DNA of 12,712 bases from an uncultured Bacilli bacterium (GTDB lineage: Bacteria > Bacillota_I > Bacilli_A > RF39 > UBA660), in assembly GCA_947593275.1 (NCBI GenBank), contig CANQDN010000023.1:1-12712 (forward strand). The letters run 5' to 3'. A model generated the notes under the pieces. It had not been told where the DNA came from and searched no databases. It saw nothing but the letters and a program-made list of their open reading frames with translations. A program made the translations under genes and the position numbers. This document shows positions 5,602 through 11,816 of the stretch, piece after piece; position 1 is the stretch's first letter; each line of letters opens with the position of its first letter.

Positions 5602-6211
5602 TAAACCAATAGAAGTAATAATTAAAAGAAAACCAAATAAAAATATTTATTTTCGTTTTGATGATGATTTAAATTTAAATGTAACGGCGAATAGATTAGT
5701 TAGTGAAAAAGAGATATTAAGGTTAATTAATAAAAATGCTAAATCTTTAGAAAGAATGTTAAATAAAAGTTTAGAAAAGAAAAATCATGATGAAGAGTTT
5801 TGGTATTTAGGGAATAGTTATCAAGTAGTATTTGATGAAAATGCTTATGATGTTGAGTTTTATAATGGGAAAATTATTAGTAAAAATAGCTCTAAATTAA
5901 ATACCTTTATTAAAAATAAAACGGAAGAAATATTTAAAAGAGAAGTAGAAGATTTAAAAGGAATTATTCCGACTCCAAAGTTTACGTTAAAAATTCGCAG
6001 GATGAAGACAAGATGGGGTGTCTGTAATTACAAAAATATGACTATAACTTTAAATAGTGAATTAATAAAATATCGGGTAGATCTATTAAGATATGTTATT
6101 ATTCATGAGATGTGTCATTTTTATCATCATAACCATAGTGAAGATTTTTGGAATATGGTTAAAAAGTATTATCCTAATTATAAGGATGCTAGAAAGGAGC
6201 TTAGAGGTTAA
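5582..6211 (+). CDS. YgjP-like M48-family zinc metallopeptidase
   Basis: A 209-aa protein of the YgjP-like/DUF45 family. The zinc-binding HEMCH lies at 175-179, and the following HSEDFW (His185) gives a probable third ligand. Upstream is the family signature RRMKTRWGVCN (139-149) and the ITLNSEL strand. Members are predicted metalloproteases, often near restriction-modification or housekeeping genes; the substrate here is unknown. An in-frame ATG at 5570 exists, but GGGGG (5572-5576) sits at a proper distance for 5582, so I chose that. It overlaps the end of the DUF4186 gene, and its TAA shares a base with the next ATG (TAATG), suggesting translational coupling. Confidence 0.9.
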   Translation: MEIYLNNKPIEVIIKRKPNKNIYFRFDDDLNLNVTANRLVSEKEILRLINKNAKSLERMLNKSLEKKNHDEEFWYLGNSYQVVFDENAYDVEFYNGKIISKNSSKLNTFIKNKTEEIFKREVEDLKGIIPTPKFTLKIRRMKTRWGVCNYKNMTITLNSELIKYRVDLLRYVIIHEMCHFYHHNHSEDFWNMVKKYYPNYKDARKELRG

Positions 6212-6936
6212 TGCAAATTGAATCAGTAAATAATCCTCAAGTAAAAGCTTGGATGAAATTAAAAGAGAAAAAGTATCGAGATAGTGAAGATAAATTCTTA
6301 ATTGAAGGGGATCATCTTTTAAGAGAAGCTTTAAAAATGGGTGAAGTTACGGCCATAATTTCGAATAATCCGGCTTATAAAGAAGAAAATATTCCTTTTT
6401 ATTTAGTAAGTGACGCTATATTAAAAAAGTTATCTATGCAGGTAAGTTTTAGTGATGTTGTTGCCATTGTAAAGAAGCTTCCTTCAAAAGAGATTGATGG
6501 AAATGTGGCATTACTAGATAATATTCAGGATCCGGGAAATCTTGGGGCTATTATAAGAAGTGCTCTTGCATTTAATATTAAAACAATTATTATGAGTAAT
6601 GATACAGTTGATTTATATAATCCTAAAGTAATTCGGTCTAGTGAAGGGATGATGTTTCATTTAAATTTTATTAAAGGAGATTTGGAAAAACAAATTATTT
6701 CTTTAAAAGAGGAGGGATATAAAATTTATGGAACTGATGTAAATACAGGAACTAACCTAAAAGACCTTACATTTTGGCCTAAAAATGGTATAATAATTGG
6801 GAATGAAGGACAAGGGATGAAGCTAGAGTATCAAAAATACTGTGATACTTTAATTAATATTCCTATAAATAAATCCTGTGAGAGTTTAAATGCGAGTGTC
6901 GCGGCAAGTATTATTTTTTATGAAATGCAAAAATAG
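6211..6936 (+). CDS. SpoU/TrmH-family RNA 2'-O-methyltransferase
   Basis: A 241-aa SPOUT methyltransferase of the RlmB/TrmH type that methylates ribose 2'-OH in rRNA or tRNA with SAM. Residues 1-88 form the N-terminal substrate-binding domain (FLIEGDHLLREAL). The catalytic domain shows motif 1, DNIQDPGNLGAIIRSA (103-118) with the conserved Asn110 and Arg116; motif 2, IIIGNEGQGM (194-203) with Glu199; and motif 3, IPINKSCESLNASVAAS (217-233), which forms part of the trefoil knot. The exact target nucleotide cannot be read from sequence; the general wording is that of the 'TrmH family RNA methyltransferase' often beside pheS in Firmicutes. Its ATG overlaps the previous stop by one base. Confidence 0.93.
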   Translation: MQIESVNNPQVKAWMKLKEKKYRDSEDKFLIEGDHLLREALKMGEVTAIISNNPAYKEENIPFYLVSDAILKKLSMQVSFSDVVAIVKKLPSKEIDGNVALLDNIQDPGNLGAIIRSALAFNIKTIIMSNDTVDLYNPKVIRSSEGMMFHLNFIKGDLEKQIISLKEEGYKIYGTDVNTGTNLKDLTFWPKNGIIIGNEGQGMKLEYQKYCDTLINIPINKSCESLNASVAASIIFYEMQK

Positions 6937-6945
6937 GGTGGTTTA

Positions 6946-7293
6946 ATGAAGTATGAATTAAGAAGAATAATGGATAGTAAAGAAGCAAATTTAATAATTA
7001 GAAGATATTTAGAAAAATATATAGATTTTAATAAAATAAATTTTAAAGCTAACTTTCGGAATGAAACGATTTATTATAAAGTATATGTTGATAAAGAAAA
7101 GAATGGTTTAACTGAAGTGTTTGCAAGTACAATAGCTAAAGGGAAATATTTAGAATTATTAAGAAGAGCTTTGGAAAGCGAAGGGTATGTAGTTTCAAGG
7201 TTATATCCTAAAATTAAAGAAAGAAAAGTATATTATGAATTATATTATGGTTTAATTATTGAAGAAGGAAGACAAAGGATAAGGAGAAAATAA
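6946..7293 (+). CDS. Unrecognised 115-aa basic protein in the rimM-trmD operon
   Basis: I do not recognise this family. The protein is soluble and strongly basic at its C-terminus (EGRQRIRRK), with a compact alternating pattern that suggests an alpha/beta fold. It lies 9 bases after the methyltransferase gene with GGTGG as binding site, and one base before rimM, so it is surely co-transcribed. In many bacteria a small RNA-binding KH protein gene precedes rimM, but I see no GxxG KH motif here, so I do not assign that function. An RNA-linked role is only inferred from context and charge. Confidence 0.8.
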   Translation: MKYELRRIMDSKEANLIIRRYLEKYIDFNKINFKANFRNETIYYKVYVDKEKNGLTEVFASTIAKGKYLELLRRALESEGYVVSRLYPKIKERKVYYELYYGLIIEEGRQRIRRK

Positions 7294-7294
7294 A

Positions 7295-7783
7295 ATGGAA
7301 TTTATTTATCTAGGTAAAATTGTTAATACCCATGGTTTAAAAGGGGAAATAAAGATATTAAGTGACTTTATGCGGAAAGATTTAGTATTTAAACCTAATT
7401 TTAAACTTTATATTGGAGAAGAAAAAAAAGAGGCTTGTATTGTAAGTTATCGCCCACATCAAAAGTATGATATGGTAGCATTAAAAGGGTATTCGACGAT
7501 TGAAGATGTTTTAAAATATAAAGGACTAAATGTTTATATAAATAAAGATGATTTAAACCTAGATAAAAAAGAAGTTCTGGTAGATGAATTAATTGGTTAT
7601 AAAATAGTAAAAGATAAAAAGATTTATGGTTTAGTTGAAGAGTTATATAAAACTAAAGCGGGTATATTACTTTATATTAAAAGTAATAAAAACTTTTATA
7701 TACCTTATATAGAAGAATTTATTAATAATATAAATAAAGATACTAAAGAAATAGAAGTATCTAGAGTGGAGGAATTAATATGA
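7295..7783 (+). CDS. rimM: Ribosome maturation factor RimM
   Basis: Binds S19 and the 30S head and helps late 16S rRNA processing. The 162-aa length is normal. The N-terminal RimM domain has the hallmark GKIVNTHGLKGEIKI (7-21); the C-terminal PRC-barrel domain begins near DELIGYKIV (about 97-105) and carries YIPYIEEFI (135-143) with the closing KEIEV strand. The start follows the previous stop by one base, with AAGGAG at the end of the preceding gene. Its stop overlaps the trmD ATG (ATGA), the usual tight coupling of the pair. Confidence 0.95.
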   Translation: MEFIYLGKIVNTHGLKGEIKILSDFMRKDLVFKPNFKLYIGEEKKEACIVSYRPHQKYDMVALKGYSTIEDVLKYKGLNVYINKDDLNLDKKEVLVDELIGYKIVKDKKIYGLVEELYKTKAGILLYIKSNKNFYIPYIEEFINNINKDTKEIEVSRVEELI

Positions 7784-8445
7784 GAATTGATATTTTAACT
7801 TTATTTCCCAATATTATTTCTGCATATATAAATGAAAGTATTATAAAAAGAGCTATAAATAAAAAGTTAATTGAAATAAATATTATAAATATAAGAGATT
7901 ATACTTTACTTAAAAATGGGCAAGTTGATGATACTCCTTATGGTGGGGGAGCCGGAATGGTGCTTATGTGCGAGCCTGTTGTAAGAGCGATAGAAGCAGT
8001 AAGGGATAAAAATTCTTTAGTTTATTTACTTACTCCTCAAGGGGCATCTTTTAATGAAGAAATGGCTCAAGAAATAGTTTTAAAAACTAAGCATTTAATT
8101 TTAGTCTGTGGACATTATGAAGGTTTTGATGAGCGAATACTTAATTTTGTCAATGGGGAAATAAGTATTGGTGATTATGTTCTTACGGGAGGAGAACTTC
8201 CGGGTTTAGTGGTAATGGATGCGATATCTCGGTTTATCCCAGGAGTTATTAGAGAAGAATCTTTTAAAGATGATTCATTTAAAGATAATATGCTTGATTA
8301 TCCTAAATATACTAAACCTAGAGAGTTTAGAGGCTTAAAAGTTCCGGATATATTATTAAGTGGGGATCATGCTAAAATTAAAGAATATCGTGAGCAAGAA
8401 AAATTAAGAGTAACCAAAGAAAAAAGACCCGATTTATTAAAGTAG
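7780..8445 (+). CDS. trmD: tRNA (guanine37-N1)-methyltransferase TrmD
   Basis: Makes m1G at position 37, next to the anticodon, preventing +1 frameshifts. At 221 aa it is slightly shorter than typical TrmD (about 240), mainly at the C-terminus. The signature blocks are intact: DDTPYGGGAGM (50-60), CGHYEGFDERI (110-120) with the catalytic-region Arg119, the SAM-binding knot SIGDYVLTGGEL (129-140), IPGV (153-156), DSF with the probable catalytic Asp165, LDYPKYTKP (172-180) and LSGDHAKI (193-200). GGAGG at about 7768-7772 is the binding site. The usual partners rpsP and rplS are absent from this operon. Confidence 0.97.
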   Translation: MRIDILTLFPNIISAYINESIIKRAINKKLIEINIINIRDYTLLKNGQVDDTPYGGGAGMVLMCEPVVRAIEAVRDKNSLVYLLTPQGASFNEEMAQEIVLKTKHLILVCGHYEGFDERILNFVNGEISIGDYVLTGGELPGLVVMDAISRFIPGVIREESFKDDSFKDNMLDYPKYTKPREFRGLKVPDILLSGDHAKIKEYREQEKLRVTKEKRPDLLK

Positions 8446-8454
8446 GTGAATAAA

Positions 8455-8901
8455 TTGAAAAGTTATAAGATTAAGAAATTAAATAAAACTGTATCTTTAG
8501 ATTATCCAATAGAAAAAATTGAGGGATTTAAGTATGTTCCCAAAATAAAATTTCATGGGGATATAAATGAAATATTAATAGTTGATAAAGAGCTAATTGA
8601 TGGTTTAATTTTGGCAAGTTTTGATAAGAAATATAAAAAGATCTTAGAGTATTATCTTAGTGCTTTAGGGGATGATGAGTCTTCCTCTGGGGATAAATTA
8701 ATGCTTGCTTTAGATGAACTTGCAAGACTTAGAAATATAATTATTAAAAAATATCAAAAGACTTTAAGTAAAAAAATGCAAGATAAATTATTAAAAAAGA
8801 TTAAAATCTTAGAAAATGAGATTAGAATTAAAGTAATTGATTATAAAATTATAAAAGAACAAGAAAGAACAACAGTTGAAGAAAAAAGTCATAGTAGATA
8901 A
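8455..8901 (+). CDS. Unrecognised 148-aa acidic/helical protein, last gene of the operon
   Basis: I do not recognise this family. The start is a TTG at 8455: AGGTGA (8444-8449) is well spaced for it, whereas a GTG at 8446 would lie inside the binding site. The N-terminal third looks like beta strands (NKTVSLDYPIEKIEGFKYVP); residues about 65-145 are charged helices with a conserved-looking acidic loop (GDDESSSGDKLM), followed by probable coiled coil. There is no signal peptide or membrane segment. It starts 9 bases after trmD, in the place where rplS usually lies, and ends at the operon terminator. It bears no similarity to L19 that I can see. Confidence 0.75.
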   Translation: MKSYKIKKLNKTVSLDYPIEKIEGFKYVPKIKFHGDINEILIVDKELIDGLILASFDKKYKKILEYYLSALGDDESSSGDKLMLALDELARLRNIIIKKYQKTLSKKMQDKLLKKIKILENEIRIKVIDYKIIKEQERTTVEEKSHSR

Positions 8902-8906
8902 TAAAA

Positions 8907-8930
8907 AAACCCTTTTGGAGGGTTTAATTT
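8907..8930. terminator. Bidirectional terminator between trmD operon and tRNA-Arg
   Basis: Stem AAACCC (8907-8912) with GGGTTT (8920-8925), loop of 7. On the plus strand it is followed by TTAATTTTTT-like sequence; on the minus strand the A-run at 8903-8909 gives a clean T7 run, so it also ends the tRNA transcript coming from the right. Confidence 0.8.
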
Positions 8931-8936
8931 TTTAAA

Positions 8937-9013
8937 TGGTGACTCCGGAGCGATTCGAACGCTCGACCGATCGCTTAGAAGGCGATTGCTCTATCCAGCT
9001 GAGCTACGGAGTC
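8937..9013 (-). tRNA. tRNA-Arg, anticodon TCT, CCA encoded
   Basis: Read on the minus strand, a full 77-base cloverleaf: acceptor arms GACTCCG and CGGAGTC, D-arm GCTC/GAGC, anticodon stem ATCGC/GCGAT around the loop CTTCTAA (anticodon TCT, reads AGA and AGG), T-arm GAGCG-TTCGAAT-CGCTC, discriminator A (8940) and a genomically encoded CCA (8937-8939). AGA is the main arginine codon in the surrounding genes, so this is a major tRNA. It stands alone, with its own promoter and terminator. Confidence 0.97.
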
Positions 9014-9027
9014 AGATTTCAGATAAC

Positions 9028-9056
9028 ATTATAATATACTTTTCTAAATAATTCAA
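9028..9056 (-). promoter_or_regulatory. Promoter of tRNA-Arg
   Basis: On the minus strand: TTGAAT (9051-9056), 17-base spacer, TATAAT (9028-9033). The predicted start is about 9021, eight bases before the mature tRNA 5' end. Confidence 0.8.
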
Positions 9057-9105
9057 GTATTTTCTATAATATTATGGTTATCTAAAAAATATATATACCC
9101 ATCTT

Positions 9106-10047
9106 TTAATTTTCTAGGAAGGTTGTTATAACTTCATCATCTACTTTAAAAATAATATTGGCAACATGACAAGTATCTTTTAGAGATAAAGCAATGGAAT
9201 ATTTAACTTCTTCTAGTATATTTCTTTCATTTAAATCATTAAATATTGCTTCATTAAAACTAAGAGCAATTTCTTGTTCTAAGACTTCATAATTAAGTAA
9301 TTCAACGGAACTTCTTAAGTAACTCATTAAATTGGCATCATAAGTAGGGCTACTTTTTAATTCTTCGATAATTACTTCGATCTTATCTTTTTTATTATTA
9401 TCTACTTTGGTAATGGGGATATAATAAGTAATATTATCTTCTTTTCCAATATAATAAATGGTTGTTTTGGATGAATCTTTAATACTCGTAATATCATAAA
9501 CTTTATTTATTCCGAAATCTCTATTTAAAGTATTTGGTAATCTTATTTTAGTTTTAGGAAGCATTTCTAATTTTTCACCATCAATAAAAATCATGATATC
9601 ATTTACTTCTTTAATATTTGTAAGAGTATAAACTACAGATTCAATCAATGCTTCTTCTAGTTCTTTATTAACCTCTAAAAATTCTTTAGAAAAATTAATT
9701 TTAAGTAAGCCATTATTTAAATCTAAACTAAGGATTCTTGTGTTTTTGGGGATAATTGGTTTAAAATTAGTGGGTAGATATTCTAATTTATCACTTCCAA
9801 TAGTTAAAGCTTGGATTAATTCTTCGACTTTTTTTAAAGGTTCACTTTCTTTAACTATTAGGCTAGTTCTAACTACATAATTATCTTTATTAAGTAAAAA
9901 TATGGGACTAGTATTAGGATTAACTATATTAGTGGTAACTTCAACTTTACTTTGGAGATTTTCACTTGGGAAAAAATATAATATTCCTATGATGATGAAC
10001 GCTACTACATAAATAAATATTTTTCTAATTATACATCGTTTTAGCAT
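9106..10047 (-). CDS. GerM-like protein: membrane anchor plus two GerMN domains
   Basis: With this start the protein has 313 aa. A basic N-terminus and one membrane segment (about residues 9-26) place the rest outside the membrane. Two GerMN-type domains follow: the first at about 60-160, with a 'GLLKINFSKEFLEV...ALIESVVYTLTNIKEVNDIMIFIDGE' core; the second at about 205-305, with the matching 'EIALSFNEAIF...KYSIALSLKDTCHVANIIFKVDDE'. B. subtilis GerM, needed for spore germination and for the SpoIIIA-SpoIIQ channel assembly, has the same double-domain plan, but is a lipoprotein; no lipobox cysteine is seen here. The start was chosen for the strong AGGTGAGG site; a longer frame to 10092 would run through the probable promoter. 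It lies downstream of gerE. Confidence 0.85.
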   Translation of the reverse strand: MLKRCIIRKIFIYVVAFIIIGILYFFPSENLQSKVEVTTNIVNPNTSPIFLLNKDNYVVRTSLIVKESEPLKKVEELIQALTIGSDKLEYLPTNFKPIIPKNTRILSLDLNNGLLKINFSKEFLEVNKELEEALIESVVYTLTNIKEVNDIMIFIDGEKLEMLPKTKIRLPNTLNRDFGINKVYDITSIKDSSKTTIYYIGKEDNITYYIPITKVDNNKKDKIEVIIEELKSSPTYDANLMSYLRSSVELLNYEVLEQEIALSFNEAIFNDLNERNILEEVKYSIALSLKDTCHVANIIFKVDDEVITTFLEN

Positions 10048-10080
10048 AACCTCACCTAATAAATAATACGACAATAAATC

Positions 10081-10089
10081 TATTTTATG
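10081..10089 (-). promoter_or_regulatory. Possible mother-cell sigma-factor -10 element for the gerM-like gene
   Basis: On the minus strand, CATAAAATA is the same 9-mer as in the gerE promoter. It fits the -10 of sigma-K (CATAnnnTA) and of sigma-E (CATAnAnT). The corresponding -35 position falls in the gerE terminator and shows no matching AC or ATA at normal spacing, so the call is weak. The predicted start near 10074 gives a leader of about 27 bases to the ATG at 10047. Confidence 0.4.
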
Positions 10090-10094
10090 CATTT

Positions 10095-10116
10095 AAAAAT
10101 CTCCATTAAGGAGATT
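10095..10116 (-). terminator. Intrinsic terminator of gerE
   Basis: Minus-strand stem AATCTCC/GGAGATT (10110-10116 with 10098-10104), 5-base loop, then a short T-run. It begins four bases after the gerE stop and separates gerE from the gerM-like gene. Confidence 0.7.
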
Positions 10117-10119
10117 AAA

Positions 10120-10326
10120 TTATAAGGTTATTTCGCCTAATTTAAGTAATTCGACAACTGCTCCAGCTCTTCCTTTAACTTCTAGTTTTTGCATAGCGTT
10201 CGATATATGATTTCTCACAGTTTTTTCGCTTATTTTTAATAGATCTGCAATTTCTTTCGTTGATTTATTTTTTACTAATAAATTAAATATTTCCTGTTCT
10301 CTTTTAGTTAAAATACTTCTTTTCAT
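10120..10326 (-). CDS. gerE: GerE, late-sporulation LuxR-type transcription regulator
   Basis: A 68-aa protein that is only a LuxR-type helix-turn-helix domain, as is B. subtilis GerE (74 aa). The match is unusually close to what I remember of GerE: LTKREQEIF at 6-14, KEIADLLKISEKTVRNHISN at 24-43 (recognition helix), MQKLEVKGRAGAVVELLKLGE at 45-65. GerE acts in the mother cell at the end of sporulation, activating or repressing sigma-K-dependent coat genes. The start has GGAAGG about 6 bases upstream. Upstream lies an exact sigma-K consensus promoter, as expected for gerE; downstream is a terminator. Confidence 0.92.
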   Translation of the reverse strand: MKRSILTKREQEIFNLLVKNKSTKEIADLLKISEKTVRNHISNAMQKLEVKGRAGAVVELLKLGEITL

Positions 10327-10362
10327 CTGTTACCTTCCTTTCATATCTCTTATTATCTAGTT

Positions 10363-10391
10363 TATTTTATGAAAAGAAGGTCAAAATGGTT
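10363..10391 (-). promoter_or_regulatory. Sigma-K-type promoter of gerE
   Basis: On the minus strand: -35 AACC (10388-10391), 16-base spacer (10372-10387), -10 CATAAAATA (10363-10371). This matches the Bacillus sigma-K consensus (mACm, 15-16 bases, CATAnnnTA) at every defined position. The predicted start near 10356 gives a leader of about 30 bases with the GGAAGG site. In B. subtilis gerE is transcribed by sigma-K RNA polymerase, so position and gene agree. Confidence 0.75.
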
Positions 10392-10402
10392 AAATAAAGA
10401 GC

Positions 10403-10900
10403 CTATATATCAAATTTAACTGTAATATATTTATTATCTTGAAAGAGATTTTGGATACTTCTTATGATATTATTAGCTAGAGTTGTATCATGAGTTTTGC
10501 TCGCGATAGTAATATTAATATTATTTCCATCAATAGTGGCGATAGAATTAAGTTTAAATTGTTCTTTAATAGTTTTTTCAATCTTTTCTTTTATACTCTC
10601 ATTTTTATTAATAGTCTGTAAATCTTCATAAGCATCATTCTTCTCTTCTAAAGTGGCAGTAGTACTAAGAATAATATCTTCAAGTTCGCTTATTTTACTA
10701 ATCATTGCTTCCTCACTAGCTACTTTTAAAGCGACTAAAGTATCATTCTCATTTATTACGACCTCAGCTTTATCTTTATTGGTTGGAGTGCTCACATTTA
10801 AAGTAGCTAAAGTATCATCCGTCATAGTAAGATAATAAATACTTAATACCATAATAATTGAAAAAAGCGTTATAAACCAAAGATTTTGTTTATTAATCAT
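10403..10900 (-). CDS. spoIIIAH: SpoIIIAH-like protein, mother-cell part of the sporulation channel
   Basis: A 165-aa single-pass membrane protein: short cytosolic MINKQNLW start, one membrane segment (about 8-26, FITLFSIIMVLSIYYL), then an extracytoplasmic region with an acidic helical part (SEEAMISKISELEDIILST, a conserved-looking block at about 82-100) and a C-terminal YscJ/FliF-like fold. It resembles SpoIIIAH, which binds forespore SpoIIQ across the two membranes; the N-terminal wording and overall plan match, though it is shorter than the B. subtilis protein (218 aa). Unlike in Bacillus, no spoIIIAA-AG genes accompany it in this window. AAAGGAT is the binding site. A sigma-E-like promoter lies upstream. 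Confidence 0.8.
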   Translation of the reverse strand: MINKQNLWFITLFSIIMVLSIYYLTMTDDTLATLNVSTPTNKDKAEVVINENDTLVALKVASEEAMISKISELEDIILSTTATLEEKNDAYEDLQTINKNESIKEKIEKTIKEQFKLNSIATIDGNNINITIASKTHDTTLANNIIRSIQNLFQDNKYITVKFDI

Positions 10901-10924
10901 AAAATTATCCTTTCTTTTTACTAG

Positions 10925-10952
10925 ATTATATGTTTAGTTTAGATAAATATGT
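10925..10952 (-). promoter_or_regulatory. Sigma-E-like promoter of spoIIIAH
   Basis: On the minus strand: ACATATT (10946-10952), 13 bases, CATATAAT (10925-10932). This is close to the sigma-E pattern (KMATATT, 14-15 bases, CATACAnT), with one -10 mismatch and a spacer one base short. TATAAT could also serve sigma-A, but no TTGACA-like -35 lies 16-18 bases upstream. In B. subtilis the spoIIIA operon is sigma-E dependent. Confidence 0.5.
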
Positions 10953-10980
10953 TAAAAGTATAGTTTATTTAATCTTTTTT

Positions 10981-10989
10981 TGTTATAAT
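10981..10989 (+). promoter_or_regulatory. Extended -10 promoter of the CmpB-type gene
   Basis: TGTTATAAT is an extended -10 (TGnTATAAT) with a perfect TATAAT at 10984-10989. No good -35 is visible at 16-18 bases, as is allowed with an extended -10. The predicted start near 10996 leaves a leader of about 11 bases before the ATG at 11007. Confidence 0.6.
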
Positions 10990-11006
10990 AATAAAGAGGT
11001 TAGGTT

Positions 11007-11759
11007 ATGTATGAATTATTAATATATTGTTTTTTAGTTTTTATTATATGTTCCTTTGTTGGCTATTTTTTGGAGGTATTTTGGGTTTTTTTGGGGACTC
11101 ATAAATTACTTAATCGAGGATTTTTATGTGGGCCAATAATTCCGATTTATGGGATTGGAGCTTTACTTATATTAATTACGCTTTTAAGATATTATGATGA
11201 TCCAGTTGTAGTTTTTGTTTTTGGGATTATTATAACTAGTTCTTTAGAGTATTTTACCTCTTATTTATTAGAAAAAATATTTCATAATAAATGGTGGGAT
11301 TATAGCAAACAAAAATATAACCTAAATGGCCGTATTTGTCTTAAAAACTCTTTTGCTTTTGGAGTTATGTCTTTAGTGGTTATTTATCTTGTTATGCCCC
11401 TTTTTACATATATTTTTAGTTTATTTTCATTTAAAGTGTGGGAGATTATTGCATTAATAATATTTATTATATTTATCGCGGATGTTACTTATTCAACTAT
11501 TGTTGCTTATAATCTGCGCAATAGAATTATTATTGTGGAAGAACTTAAAAATGCGAAACTGGCTAAAATACCAGTTATATTTGAAAAGAAGTTAAAAGAA
11601 TCTATTAAAGGATTTAAAACATTCCCAAGCAGGCTTTTAAAAGCGTTTCCAGACTTAGAAGAGTCTAATCATAATTCTTTTGTAATTATGCAAAAATATC
11701 GGGAACAATTAAAGAAACTTAAAAAAGAAGTTAAGGGAAAGGCTAAGAAGAATAAGTAA
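11007..11759 (+). CDS. CmpB-type (PF06541) multi-pass membrane protein, putative ABC permease
   Basis: A 250-aa protein with about five or six membrane segments in the first 170 residues and a basic cytosolic tail (KKLKKEVKGKAKKNK). The family blocks are clear: RGFLCGPIIPIYGIGALL (37-54), EYFTSYLLEKIFHNKWWDYS (81-100) and NGRICLKNSFAFG (107-119). These proteins are labelled 'putative ABC transporter permease' in Firmicutes, but no ATP-binding partner lies nearby and the substrate is unknown. AGAGG(TT)AGG lies before the ATG. It is transcribed alone from an extended -10 promoter. Confidence 0.88.
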   Translation: MYELLIYCFLVFIICSFVGYFLEVFWVFLGTHKLLNRGFLCGPIIPIYGIGALLILITLLRYYDDPVVVFVFGIIITSSLEYFTSYLLEKIFHNKWWDYSKQKYNLNGRICLKNSFAFGVMSLVVIYLVMPLFTYIFSLFSFKVWEIIALIIFIIFIADVTYSTIVAYNLRNRIIIVEELKNAKLAKIPVIFEKKLKESIKGFKTFPSRLLKAFPDLEESNHNSFVIMQKYREQLKKLKKEVKGKAKKNK

Positions 11760-11780
11760 TTTTAGGCCTTTTCTATTTTT
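11738..11780 (+). terminator. Probable terminator after the CmpB-type gene
   Basis: AAAGGC-TAA (11738-11746) can pair with TTA-g-GCCTTT (11762-11771), giving a 9-bp stem with one bulged G, followed by TTTTCTATTTTT. The 5' arm lies inside the last codons of the gene. A shorter AGGCCT palindrome is an alternative fold. Confidence 0.5.
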
Positions 11781-11816
11781 AAGTTTTAAGTTATAATAAT
11801 AAAAGGTGAAGCAAAA

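Noticed and set aside
6946..7293. KH-domain RNA-binding protein (KhpA-like), as often found before rimM.
   Set aside because: No GxxG loop and the length and pattern do not fit; left as unknown.
8446..8454. GTG start for the gene after trmD.
   Set aside because: The AGGTGA binding site overlaps this GTG; the TTG at 8455 is properly spaced.
5206..8901. Defence island or novel immune system built around the YgjP-like peptidase and DUF4186.
   Set aside because: The neighbours are housekeeping RNA-modification genes in a compact operon with normal codon use; there is no nuclease, restriction or toxin gene and no sign of transfer.
9060..9105. Terminator for the gerM-like gene.
   Set aside because: Only an ATAATATTAT palindrome without GC pairs or a proper T-run is visible downstream of the stop; too weak to call.
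10048..10092. Longer N-terminus of the GerM-like protein starting at 10092.
   Set aside because: The extension runs through the CATAAAATA -10-like element, has no binding site at its ATG, and puts extra residues before a normal basic-plus-membrane anchor. The start at 10047 has AGGTGAGG.
10653..10835. 60-codon plus-strand open frame.
   Set aside because: It lies fully antisense inside spoIIIAH, has no binding site, and its protein is a low-complexity mirror of that gene.
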